Shown in pieces: positions 8,579 to 16,640 of a DNA stretch of 51,022 nucleotides. Under the pieces are notes generated by a model that was not told where the DNA came from, searched no databases, and saw nothing but the letters and a program-made list of their open reading frames with translations. The stretch is from assembly GCF_001722485.1 (NCBI RefSeq), contig NZ_LWGL01000005.1, positions 1-51,022 on the forward strand. The letters are read 5' to 3'. Source of the DNA: Cellulosimicrobium cellulans (GTDB lineage Bacteria > Actinomycetota > Actinomycetes > Actinomycetales > Cellulomonadaceae). Position 1 is the stretch's first letter; each line of letters starts with the position of its first letter. Both the position numbers and the translations under genes were made by a program.

Positions 8579-8609
8579 GGGAGAGCCGCCGGCTGCGGCT
8601 CCCCCTCCC
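8579..8609 (-). terminator. Candidate hairpin terminator after the GH51 gene
   Basis: AGCCGC at 8584-8589 pairs with GCGGCT at 8595-8600 around a 5-nt loop. It is extended by GGGAG/CTCCC after a small bulge. It lies 9 bp past the stop of the GH51 gene on the minus strand. Confidence 0.45.
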
Positions 8610-8617
8610 GGGCGGCG

Positions 8618-11600
8618 TCAGCCGCAGTCGAGCGGGTCGTAGGCCACGTCGACGCTCGCCGTGACCTCCTCGCCGTCGACCACCGCGGTCCCTGTCACCG
8701 TCGCCGAGCCCGCGGGCGCGGTCGTGGCACGCGCCGGGAACGACTGGTACGCGTTCCGGCCGGGCGCGACGTCGGCGAACACCTTCTCGCCGTACGGCGT
8801 CGACAGCGTCACGTCGACCGGCACGTCCTCGCCGTTGGTCGCCCGGACCGCGACGTACACCTTGCCCGCGAGGCAGCGCGGCTGCGCCGTGACCTTGAGG
8901 TCGAGCGCGGGCGCCGTCTCCTCGACGTGCAGGCGGACGAACGTGATCGAGTGGGCGGGGAACTCGTACGAGAACTCCTCCCCCACGCCGCTCAGCGTGC
9001 GCTCGACCGGCACGACGTGCTCCGGGTCGGCCTTCGTGTTGGTGTCGGACGGCGCACCCACCATCTCGGTGACCGTGGCTTCCTCGCCGATGCTCGCGCC
9101 GGCGGCGAGACCCTCCACGTGCACGTCGGTGCGGGCCGCGGTCGAGGTCGGGTTGACGACCTTGACCACGACGTCGCCCGTGTCGTCGTCGCGCGTGACG
9201 ACCTGGTAGAGCGACTTGGTCGACGCCTGCTCGTACGACATCTGGAGCTCGCCGTCGAGGTACAGCTCGATGGTCGAGCCCTCGACGACGACCTTGACGC
9301 GGTACGGCTGGCCGTCCTCGATGCGGTGGTTCTCGACCGCCTTCACCTCGTTCGCGCTCCCGCCCGACGCCCGCTGGAGGGCCTGGCGGGTGTTGTTCCA
9401 GCCACCGAGGTTCCACCAGTAGTAGTCGTTCGGCCCGCCGGCCGCGAAGCCGATCAGGAAGCCCTCCGAGCCCGCCGTCTTGCGGGCGTCGAGCTCGAGC
9501 GTGTAGCTCGACCAGTCCTTGGCGTACGCGCCGGAGACGATCGAGCGCGCGTCCGTGACGTCCGTCGCGGACTGCACGTACGCACCGTCCTGCGCGGCCC
9601 ACGTGCCGGACTGCGGCTCCCACTGCTCCGCGCCGTCGGCGAAGTCGTCGGAGAACAGGACCTCGCCCGTGGCGTTGTCGGTGACGCGGACGTTGTCGTA
9701 CTGCGCCGCGGTGTTCCACGTCGACAGGAAGACCCCGCCGTCGAGGACCGCGTCCGCCGGCGCGGGGCCGGAGTGGGTGCTCGGGACGACCTGGTCCCCG
9801 ACGTTCTCGGAGAACATCTGCTGGACGTAGTAGTTCACCGAGCCCCACGACTCGTCGTTGTCGAACCAGATCGCGTCCGGCGACCACTGGACGTGGTCCT
9901 CGTTGGCGAGCAGCGGCGCGTACGACGCGAGCTCGACGACGTCGGAGTTGCGCTCGAGGCCCGTCATGAACGCCGCCTCCGCGAGCGCGTTGGCGAACGT
10001 GTTGCCGCGCGACGCGTACTCGCCGAGGAACACGTGCGGTCCCTCGCGGTCGTAGGAGTCGTAGCGCTCGTCGTTCTCGAGGAACCACTGCGGGTCGTTG
10101 TAGTAGTGCTCGTCGACCATCGCGACGCCCTGCTCGCGGTTGAACTCCCACAGCTCGTCGAAGCGCGCGCCCGTGTCGTCCGGCCCGGAGTTGGAGATGA
10201 TCGTGACGTCCGGGTGCTCCGCCGCGATCGCGTCACGGAAGGCTGGGAAGTTCGCCTCGAACGTCTTCGTGTTCTCCTCGTTGCCGAGCCCGATGTACTT
10301 CAGGCCGAACGGCTCCGGGTGGCCGAGCTCGGCGCGCACCGCGCCCCACTCGGTGTCGGTGCCGCCGTTGGCGAACTCGATGAGGTCGAGCGTGTCCTGC
10401 ACCCAGCGCTGGATCTGCACCGGGTCGGTCATCTCGGGGATCGTGCTGCCGCAGCCGTTTGCGCCGACCGACACCACGGGCAGCGGCGTCGCACCGAGGT
10501 CCTCCGCGAAGAGGAAGTACTCGAGGTAGCCGATGCCGTACGACTGGTTGTAGCCCCAGAAGTTCCAGTTGGTGGCGCGCTCCTCGACCGGGCCGATGGT
10601 CTCCTTCCACTGGTACGTGCGACGACGGTCGGTGAAGCCCGACTCCTCGTACGTGCGGAACGTGCCGACGTTCGTCACGCAGCCGCCGGGGAACCGCAGG
10701 AACTGCGGGTCGAGCGCCTCGATCTTCTCGGCGAGGTCCTTGCGCAGCACGCTGGGCCCGTTGACCGGCCCGACCCACGTGTCCTGCGGGAAGAGCGACA
10801 CCATGTCGAGGCTCAGCGTGCCGGCGGCCCCCGCGAGCACCGCGAGACGGCCGGCGTTGGTGGTCGCCGACGCGTCGAGCGTCACCTCGTACTTCTTCCA
10901 CGTGTCCGAGCCGTCCACGGCGACCTCGCCGGTCGCGTACGCGGTGGTCCCGGAGGCGTCCTCGACGCGGACGGTGAGCGTCTGGGCGGTGGCCGACCGT
11001 GCCCACACGGAGAAGTCGTAGGACTCCCCCTCCTCGACGAAGACCCCGGTGTTGTACCCGGCGTTGCGCACGCCGGCGCCCGCACCCGTCGTGGTGACCT
11101 GCAGGTAGTTGCGATTCGTCGCGTTGAGACGACCGTCGTCGTCGACGACCTGCGTCGCCGCCGTCGCGCCGTCGCGGTTCGCGCCGCTCCACGCCGTCAT
11201 GCCCGTGAAGGACGCGTTGTCCTGGGTGTTGAACTCGAACGAGCGGTTGCGCACGAGCTCGGCGTACAGGCCGCCGTCAGCGGCGTAGTTGATGTCCTCG
11301 TAGAAGATGCCGTAGAGCTCGTCGCTCATCTCGGTGCGCTCGCCGGCGAGGTCGACCGTGAGCTCGTGGTCGGCGACGGCGGCGGGCGAGACGGTGAGCT
11401 TCGTGGCGGTGTCGCGCGGGCCCAGGACGAGCGCGCCGTCCTCCGCGCGCAGCCCGACGTGCAGCGCGGGGTCGGCCGCGGAGCGCAGCCAGACCTTCCC
11501 GCCGCCGGCGTCGGTGAGGCGCAGCGGCACCGCCTCGGCGCCCGGGTCACCCAGGGCGAGCGCCGAGCCGGTCACGACGACGGGACGGTCGCCGACGGCG

Positions 11601-12520
11601 AGCGTCACCGGGGCGACACCCTCGGCGGCCTCCCCGGCCGGCGAGGCCTGCAGCACGACGGTCGTCGCGGGTCGCTCGTCGTCGAGGGCGAGCCCGTCCT
11701 CGGTCGCGACGAGGTGGCGCGCGTCGCCCGGGCCTGCGAGCGTGAAGCCGCCCTCGGGCACCTGGTCGGCACCCTCCGCCGCCTGGAGCGCGACGTAGTC
11801 GAAGGTCGCGGTGTGGCCCGTGCCGTCCTGCGCGGCGAGCGCGTAGACGCCGACCTGCGTGACGGGGAAGTCGACGTCGACCGAGCCCGCGGGCTGCCAC
11901 GCCGTGCCGTCCCAGTAGGACGTCGCGATCGTGTCGCCCGTGCGCTGCATGCGCAGGGTCTCGCCCGTCGAGCCCGGGCGGTCGGTGAACGCGTTGGCGG
12001 CGAACGTGCCGCCGCTCTCCACGTCGTTCTCGATGGCGCGGCCGGACGGCGACAGGCTGCCGACGAACGTCAGGCCGGACCGGACGTAGTTGTCCATGTC
12101 CTGCCACGCGATGAGGCCCGCGCCCTGGTAGACGCGGTCGACCGGCGCGTCGACGCGCGTGACGACCGTGAAGTCGCCCGCGGGCACGTCGAGCATCACG
12201 ACGTTCTTCGCGCTGTTCGCGGTCTGCCAGGTGTCGCCGGCCTGCGACGTGAGCGTCAGCGCGCCGTCGGCGACCGACAGCGCGGACGGCACGGGGTTGA
12301 CGACGGTCCAGTCGTCGCCGAGCGACGCGCCGTCGAACGTGTCGACCCAGGCACCGTCCGGCAGGTCGGGCTCGGCAGCCGTCGCCGAGCCGGCGACGGG
12401 GACCGTCGCGGCGAACGCGCCGACGGCCCCCATCGTCAGGGTGAGCAGCGCCGCCGGGACCGACTGCCGTCGGCGACGGTGGCTGTCCCGAGACCGGGAC
12501 GTGCTGAGGGGACGTTCCAT
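8618..12520 (-). CDS. Secreted GH51 alpha-L-arabinofuranosidase, multi-domain
   Basis: 1300 residues; ATG at 12520 with GAGGAGAGG upstream. Signal peptide about 1-48. Order: concanavalin-like domain (50-245, WVDTFDGASLGDDW), beta-trefoil/AbfB-like segment (255-385), GH51 region from about 390 (ELYGIFYEDINYAADGG) with a CBM4/9-like insert (FSVWAR...), then the barrel. Acid/base is E748 in GLGNEEN and nucleophile E834 in FLGEYAS, both standard for GH51. A second concanavalin/DUF1080-like module (about 930-1080, FSDDFADGAEQWEP) splits the catalytic barrel from the rest of the GH51 C-terminal sandwich, followed by the shared C-terminal domain (1206-1300). Typical GH51 enzymes are about 500 (intracellular) to 800 residues, so this is unusually long. 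It should release L-arabinose from arabinan side chains outside the cell. Two operators and a promoter lie directly upstream. Confidence 0.93.
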   Translation of the reverse strand: MERPLSTSRSRDSHRRRRQSVPAALLTLTMGAVGAFAATVPVAGSATAAEPDLPDGAWVDTFDGASLGDDWTVVNPVPSALSVADGALTLTSQAGDTWQTANSAKNVVMLDVPAGDFTVVTRVDAPVDRVYQGAGLIAWQDMDNYVRSGLTFVGSLSPSGRAIENDVESGGTFAANAFTDRPGSTGETLRMQRTGDTIATSYWDGTAWQPAGSVDVDFPVTQVGVYALAAQDGTGHTATFDYVALQAAEGADQVPEGGFTLAGPGDARHLVATEDGLALDDERPATTVVLQASPAGEAAEGVAPVTLAVGDRPVVVTGSALALGDPGAEAVPLRLTDAGGGKVWLRSAADPALHVGLRAEDGALVLGPRDTATKLTVSPAAVADHELTVDLAGERTEMSDELYGIFYEDINYAADGGLYAELVRNRSFEFNTQDNASFTGMTAWSGANRDGATAATQVVDDDGRLNATNRNYLQVTTTGAGAGVRNAGYNTGVFVEEGESYDFSVWARSATAQTLTVRVEDASGTTAYATGEVAVDGSDTWKKYEVTLDASATTNAGRLAVLAGAAGTLSLDMVSLFPQDTWVGPVNGPSVLRKDLAEKIEALDPQFLRFPGGCVTNVGTFRTYEESGFTDRRRTYQWKETIGPVEERATNWNFWGYNQSYGIGYLEYFLFAEDLGATPLPVVSVGANGCGSTIPEMTDPVQIQRWVQDTLDLIEFANGGTDTEWGAVRAELGHPEPFGLKYIGLGNEENTKTFEANFPAFRDAIAAEHPDVTIISNSGPDDTGARFDELWEFNREQGVAMVDEHYYNDPQWFLENDERYDSYDREGPHVFLGEYASRGNTFANALAEAAFMTGLERNSDVVELASYAPLLANEDHVQWSPDAIWFDNDESWGSVNYYVQQMFSENVGDQVVPSTHSGPAPADAVLDGGVFLSTWNTAAQYDNVRVTDNATGEVLFSDDFADGAEQWEPQSGTWAAQDGAYVQSATDVTDARSIVSGAYAKDWSSYTLELDARKTAGSEGFLIGFAAGGPNDYYWWNLGGWNNTRQALQRASGGSANEVKAVENHRIEDGQPYRVKVVVEGSTIELYLDGELQMSYEQASTKSLYQVVTRDDDTGDVVVKVVNPTSTAARTDVHVEGLAAGASIGEEATVTEMVGAPSDTNTKADPEHVVPVERTLSGVGEEFSYEFPAHSITFVRLHVEETAPALDLKVTAQPRCLAGKVYVAVRATNGEDVPVDVTLSTPYGEKVFADVAPGRNAYQSFPARATTAPAGSATVTGTAVVDGEEVTASVDVAYDPLDCG

Positions 12521-12565
12521 GGACTTACCTCTCCTCGTCGAGAGACCCAGGCGCTCACACGACCG

Positions 12566-12579
12566 TGTGAGCGTTCACA
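12566..12579. promoter_or_regulatory. LacI-family operator, downstream copy, GH51 promoter
   Basis: TGTGAGCGTTCACA, 46 bp before the GH51 ATG and just downstream of the predicted transcription start. An overlapping palindrome (CGCTCACACG, AC, CGTGTGAGCG at 12552-12573) adds a third half-site. Confidence 0.8.
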
Positions 12580-12588
12580 ACAGGCACC

Positions 12589-12617
12589 ACCGTAGTGTGA
12601 ACGCTCACATGCCGCAA
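12589..12617 (-). promoter_or_regulatory. GH51 promoter (TTGCGG, 17 bp, TACGGT)
   Basis: On the minus strand the -35 TTGCGG covers 12617-12612 and the -10 TACGGT covers 12594-12589, 17 bp apart. The upstream operator fills the spacer, so bound repressor would block polymerase directly. Confidence 0.6.
12596..12609. promoter_or_regulatory. LacI-family operator, upstream copy, GH51 promoter
   Basis: TGTGAACGCTCACA, located between the -35 and -10 elements and exactly 30 bp from the second copy at 12566. The importer promoter shows the same 30-bp spacing. Confidence 0.8.
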
Positions 12618-12643
12618 TGGCCCCGTCCTCGGCTCCCGGAGCA

Positions 12644-12718
12644 CGACGATGCCCGGGTACGACGACGCCCGGGTGCGACGACGCCCGGGTGCGACGACGC
12701 CCGGGTGCGACGACGCCC
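12644..12718. repeat. Short tandem repeat, 16-bp unit, about 4.7 copies
   Basis: The unit CGACGACGCCCGGGTG occurs three times exactly (12660-12675, 12676-12691, 12692-12707). It is preceded by a copy with two differences (12644-12659) and followed by a partial copy (12708-12718). It fills the gap between the YjfF-like permease and the GH51 operators. The last partial copy forms the left arm of the terminator next to it. Confidence 0.85.
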
Positions 12719-12749
12719 CGCCCGGCCGGGCGGCCGAGCGGGGCGTCGT
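12710..12749 (-). terminator. Hairpin terminator after the arabinose importer operon
   Basis: The 12-bp arm ACGACGCCCCGC at 12710-12721 pairs with 12738-12749. The interior is itself palindromic (GGCCGGGCGGCC-like). It lies 38 bp past the stop of the last permease gene on the minus strand. Confidence 0.6.
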
Positions 12750-12787
12750 GCGGGGGCCGCTGCGGGCGGACCCGCGACGGCCGGCGT

Positions 12788-13849
12788 CTAGCGTCGCCGG
12801 ACGACCAGCACGCGCTGCAGGATGACGAACACGAGGAGCAGCGCGCCGATGACGATCTTCGTCCACCAGGACGACAGCGTGCCCTCGAACGTGATGATCG
12901 TCTGGATGAGCCCGAGCACGAGCACGCCGAGGACCGACCCGAGCACGAAGCCCGTGCCGCCGGTGAGCAGCGTGCCACCGATGACCACGGCGGCGATTGC
13001 GTCGAGCTCCATGCCGACGCCGGTCAGCGAGTAGCCCGACCGGGAGAACATCGCGAACAGCAGGCCGCCGATCCCGGCGCACGTGCCGCTCACCACGTAG
13101 ACCAGCACCTTGGTGCGCGCCACGGGCAGACCCATGAGCATCGCGGACTGCTCGCCGCCGCCGATCGCGTACACCGTGCGGCCGAACTGCGTGTAGTGCA
13201 GCAGGTAGAACGCGATCGCGACGACGACGAGCGCCACCACGACGGCCGTCGTGACCCGCCACTCGGGGCCGAGCTGCTGGCTCCAGCTCGCGATGGACAC
13301 GAAGGTCTCGTCGGTGATCGGGATCGACTCGAGGCTGATCACGTAGCACAGGCCGCGCGCGAGGAACATCGCGGCCAGGGTCGCGATGAACGGTTGGATG
13401 TCGAAGACGTGCACCATGATGCCGACGACGAACCCGAGCACCGTGCCGATGAGCACGACGAGCGGGATGACGACGGCGGCCGGCCAGCCGGTCTGCAGCA
13501 ACGACGCGGCGGTGATGCCCGACAGCGCGACGACGGCGCCCACGGACAGGTCGATGCCGCCCGTGAGGATCACGAACGTCATGCCGACGGCGAGCACGAT
13601 GAGGAACGAGTTGTTGATGAACAGGTTGGAGATGACCCGCCCGGACAGGAAGTTCTCGTACCGGCTCCCGCCGACCACGAGCATGAGCGCGAGGACGACG
13701 AACGTGCCGACGACCGGCAGGTAGCGGCGGTCGAGCCGGATCCGGGTGGCGAACCGCTGGGCCATCCCGGCGGTCGTGCCCCCCGCGGTGCTCGGCTCGT
13801 TGCCGGGCTCGTGCGGGGAGGTGGGCGTGGGGGTCTGGACGGTGGACAT
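12788..13849 (-). CDS. CUT2 ABC sugar permease, YjfF-like
   Basis: 353 residues. The ATG at 13849 (MSTVQTPTPTSPHEP) overlaps the previous permease stop by one base (TGATG). A 35-45-residue hydrophilic N-terminus precedes about ten membrane segments. It carries the family signatures MTFVILTGGIDLSVG and VVIGGTLLTGGTG of BPD_transp_2 (RbsC/AraH/YjfF) permeases. Two different permeases with one double ATPase and one binding protein is the E. coli YtfQRT-YjfF layout, whose known substrate is galactofuranose. Here the arabinose context makes L-arabinose (perhaps its furanose form) the likely substrate; that is inference. Last gene of its operon. Confidence 0.85.
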   Translation of the reverse strand: MSTVQTPTPTSPHEPGNEPSTAGGTTAGMAQRFATRIRLDRRYLPVVGTFVVLALMLVVGGSRYENFLSGRVISNLFINNSFLIVLAVGMTFVILTGGIDLSVGAVVALSGITAASLLQTGWPAAVVIPLVVLIGTVLGFVVGIMVHVFDIQPFIATLAAMFLARGLCYVISLESIPITDETFVSIASWSQQLGPEWRVTTAVVVALVVVAIAFYLLHYTQFGRTVYAIGGGEQSAMLMGLPVARTKVLVYVVSGTCAGIGGLLFAMFSRSGYSLTGVGMELDAIAAVVIGGTLLTGGTGFVLGSVLGVLVLGLIQTIITFEGTLSSWWTKIVIGALLLVFVILQRVLVVRRR

Positions 13850-14907
13850 CAGGCGGTCACCTCCGCGGCCTGGGCGGGCGTGCGCGCCGCGCGACGTCGA
13901 CGTGCCGCGACGACGTCGCGCACCTTCGGGGACTGGGCGAGGCAGACCGCGATGACGACGATCGCCTTGAACAGCGGCGTCACGGACGGCGAGATGCCGA
14001 GCATCGTCACCGTGAGCGTGAGCGTCTGGATGACGAGGACGCCGACGAGCGTGCCGGACAGCGAGAACTTCCCGCCCGCGAGGGACGTACCGCCGATGAC
14101 GACGGCGAGGATCGCGTCGAGCTCGATGAACAGGCCCGCGTTGTTGGCGTCCGCCGCCATGACGTTCGAGCTGATCATCAGGCCCGCGAGGCCGGCGAAC
14201 AGCGCGCTCACCGCGTACACGGTCCACGTGATGCTGCGCGCCCTGACGCCCGCGAGGCGGCTCGCCTCGGGGTTGATGCCGACCGACTCGATGAGCATCC
14301 CGAGCGCGGTGCGCCGGGTCAGGAGCGCGACGGCGGCGAACACGAGGCCGGCGAGCACGACCGCCACCGGCAGGCCGAGCCAGAAGCCCGAGCCGATCGC
14401 CTTGAACGGCGCGCTGTTGACGGTCGTGATCTGGCCGCCCGTGATGAGCATCGCCACGCCGCGGCCCGCGGTCATGAGCACGAGCGTGGCGATGATGGGC
14501 TGGATCCCGAGCACCGAGACGAGAAAGCCGTTCCACACGCCGAGCACGAAGGACAGCGCGAGGGCGATGCCGACGGCGACGAGCACCGTCGTGAGGCTGC
14601 CCGGGTCGGGCGAGGACGCGATGAAGCTCAGCGCGACGGCGCCGGCGATCGCGACCACCGCGCCGACCGACAGGTCGATGCCGCGCGTCGCGATGACGAG
14701 CGTCATGCCGAGCGCGACGAGCAGCAGCGGCGCGCCGTTCTTCAGCAGGTTGACGAGCGACCCGAACAGGTGGCCGTCCTGCACGCGGATCGACAGGAAG
14801 CTCGGCCGGTTGATCGTGTTGGCGGCCAGCAGCACCACGAGCGCGACGACCGGCCAGAAGAGCCGGTGGTGGAGCACGCGCTGCCAGGGGGACGTCGTGG
14901 CGGTCAT
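13849..14907 (-). CDS. CUT2 ABC sugar permease, YtfT-like
   Basis: 352 residues. The ATG at 14907 overlaps the stop of the ATPase gene as ATGA, so translation is coupled. About ten hydrophobic segments, with the signatures MTLVIATRGIDLSVGAVVA and ILAVVIGGTSLAGGKFSLSG of the RbsC/AraH permease family. The C-terminal tail is Arg/Ala-rich and cytoplasmic. It probably pairs with the downstream YjfF-like permease as a heterodimer. Confidence 0.86.
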   Translation of the reverse strand: MTATTSPWQRVLHHRLFWPVVALVVLLAANTINRPSFLSIRVQDGHLFGSLVNLLKNGAPLLLVALGMTLVIATRGIDLSVGAVVAIAGAVALSFIASSPDPGSLTTVLVAVGIALALSFVLGVWNGFLVSVLGIQPIIATLVLMTAGRGVAMLITGGQITTVNSAPFKAIGSGFWLGLPVAVVLAGLVFAAVALLTRRTALGMLIESVGINPEASRLAGVRARSITWTVYAVSALFAGLAGLMISSNVMAADANNAGLFIELDAILAVVIGGTSLAGGKFSLSGTLVGVLVIQTLTLTVTMLGISPSVTPLFKAIVVIAVCLAQSPKVRDVVAARRRRAARTPAQAAEVTA

Positions 14908-16445
14908 GACGTGGGGCCTCCGCTCGCGATGAGCTCGACGACGTCATCCACGGTGACGCCGTCGTCGTTGGGGATCTCGGCGACCTTCACGCGGTCGCGC
15001 AGGACGGCGATGCGGTGGCTGAGGCGCAGGACCTCCTCGAGCTCCGCCGAGATGAACAGGACGGACATGCCGTCCTGCGCGAGCTCGGCCACGAGCTTCT
15101 GGATCTCGGCCTTGGCACCGACGTCGATGCCGCGCGTCGGCTCGTCGAGGATGAGCAGCTTCGGCGCCGTGGCGAGCCACCGCGCGAGGAGCACCTTCTG
15201 CTGGTTGCCGCCCGAGAGGTTCTTGATGAGGGCGTCGGGGTTGGCCGGCCGGATGGCGAGCGCCTTGATGTACTTGTCGACGAGCTCGTCCACCTGCTTG
15301 CGCGGCAGGCGCCGGGCCCACCCGCGGTCCGCCTGGAGCCCGAGGACGATGTTCTCGCGGATCGTCAGGTCGCCGACGATGCCCTCCGCCTTGCGGTGCT
15401 CGGACGAGAACGCGATCTTCTGGCGCATCGCCGCGCGCGGGGTGCGCAGCCGCGAGACGGCGCCGGCGATCCGGGTCTGCCCGGTGTCGGCGTGGTCGGC
15501 GCCCGCGAGCAGGCGCGCGAGCTCCGTGCGGCCGGAGCCGAGCAGGCCGGCCAGGCCCACGACCTCGCCCGGGTAGACGTCGAGGTCGAACGGCTGGATC
15601 GAGCCCTTGCGCCCGAGGCCGACGGCCTGGACGAACGGGGTCGTGCCGTCACGGTCGGCGACGGCGCGCTTGGGAGCCCCCTCGAGCTCGGACAGGACGT
15701 CGAGCGACGTGCCGATCATCTTCGACACGAGCTCGAGGCGCGGGAGCTCCGCGGTGCGGTACTCGCCGACCAGCTTGCCGTTGCGCAGCACGGTCATGCG
15801 GTCGGAGATCTCGTAGACCTGCTCGAGGAAGTGGGACACGAAGAGGATCGCCACCCCCTCGTCGCGCAGGCGGCGCACGACGGCGAAGAGCTGGGCGACC
15901 TCGTCGGCGTCGAGGCTCGAGGTCGGCTCGTCGAGGATGAGCACCTTGACGTCGACGACGAGCGCGCGGCAGATCGCGACGAGCTGCTGGATCGCGAGCG
16001 AGTGGGACGACAGCGACGACGCCGGGTCGATCCGCAGGTTGAGCCGGGCGAGCATCTCGCCGGCGCGGCGCCGCGTGGCCCGCCAGTCGATCGCGCCCAG
16101 GCGGCGGACCTCGTGGCCGAGCATGATGTTCTCCGCGACGGAGAGGTTCTCGCAGAGGTTGACCTCCTGGTACACCGTCGAGACGCCGGCGGCCTGCGCC
16201 TCGCCGGGGCCGGAGAACGTGTGCTCCGTGCCGTCCACGAGGATGCGTCCGGAGTCGATGGAGTAGACGCCCGTGAGCGCCTTGATGAGCGTGGACTTTC
16301 CGGCGCCGTTCTCGCCCATGAGGGCGTGGACCTCGCCGGGGCGCAGGGTGAGGTCCACGCCGTCGAGCGCCTTGACGCCCGGGAACTCGATGGAGATCCC
16401 GGTCATCTCGACGACGGGCGCGCCGTCCGGGCTGGGGCTTGTCAT
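14904..16445 (-). CDS. CUT2 ABC sugar importer ATPase with two nucleotide-binding domains, YtfR/AraG-like
   Basis: 513 residues. The frame is open further upstream, but ATG at 16445 (MTSPSPDG) has GGAAGG 6 nt before it and fits family length. First ATPase domain about 10-235: Walker A GENGAGKSTLIK and Walker B VLILDEPTSSLD, with a divergent signature segment (SLAIQQL instead of LSGGQ). Second domain about 255-500: degenerate Walker A LLGSGRTELARLL, canonical signature LSGGNQQKV and LILDEPTRGIDVG. This asymmetric pattern is typical of RbsA/AraG/YtfR proteins. It powers the two permeases coded just downstream. A pair of strong hairpins separates it from the binding-protein gene. Confidence 0.92.
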   Translation of the reverse strand: MTSPSPDGAPVVEMTGISIEFPGVKALDGVDLTLRPGEVHALMGENGAGKSTLIKALTGVYSIDSGRILVDGTEHTFSGPGEAQAAGVSTVYQEVNLCENLSVAENIMLGHEVRRLGAIDWRATRRRAGEMLARLNLRIDPASSLSSHSLAIQQLVAICRALVVDVKVLILDEPTSSLDADEVAQLFAVVRRLRDEGVAILFVSHFLEQVYEISDRMTVLRNGKLVGEYRTAELPRLELVSKMIGTSLDVLSELEGAPKRAVADRDGTTPFVQAVGLGRKGSIQPFDLDVYPGEVVGLAGLLGSGRTELARLLAGADHADTGQTRIAGAVSRLRTPRAAMRQKIAFSSEHRKAEGIVGDLTIRENIVLGLQADRGWARRLPRKQVDELVDKYIKALAIRPANPDALIKNLSGGNQQKVLLARWLATAPKLLILDEPTRGIDVGAKAEIQKLVAELAQDGMSVLFISAELEEVLRLSHRIAVLRDRVKVAEIPNDDGVTVDDVVELIASGGPTS

Positions 16446-16572
16446 CGCTGACCTTCCGTACTGCGGTCGACGTGCGGCGGGCGACGGCTCACGACGGACG
16501 CCCGACCGGCCGCACCTGATGGCGGCCGCGCGCCGGGGCCTCGAGGGCACCCGGCGCGCGACCGGTCCGCGG

Positions 16573-16630
16573 GGGCGGTGGAGCGCTGCGCGCTCCCCCG
16601 CCCGAGGGGTGGCGCCCCGGGAGGGGCGCC
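16573..16630 (-). terminator. Two hairpins between binding-protein and ATPase genes (attenuator or mRNA stabiliser)
   Basis: First met by the polymerase is GGCGCCCC at 16611-16618 pairing with GGGGCGCC at 16623-16630 around GGGA. Next is a 14-bp stem with one mismatch, 16573-16586 with 16590-16603, around TGC. They begin 11 bp after the binding-protein stop. Since the ATPase and permeases follow on the same strand, partial termination or 3'-end protection would give more binding protein than transporter, a common arrangement. Confidence 0.65.
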
Positions 16631-16640
16631 GTCCGCCGGA

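Noticed and set aside
8927-12595. A 1222-codon open frame on the plus strand
   Set aside because: Antisense shadow of the GH51 gene, whose signal peptide, catalytic motifs and ribosome site are unambiguous.
12644-12718. Repeat array considered as a CRISPR
   Set aside because: The 16-bp units are directly adjacent with no spacers, and no cas genes are present.
16446-16550. Longer N-terminus (35 extra residues) for the importer ATPase
   Set aside because: It would overlap the region after the hairpins, has no ribosome site, and is Arg/Pro-rich unlike the family; ATG 16445 has a good site.
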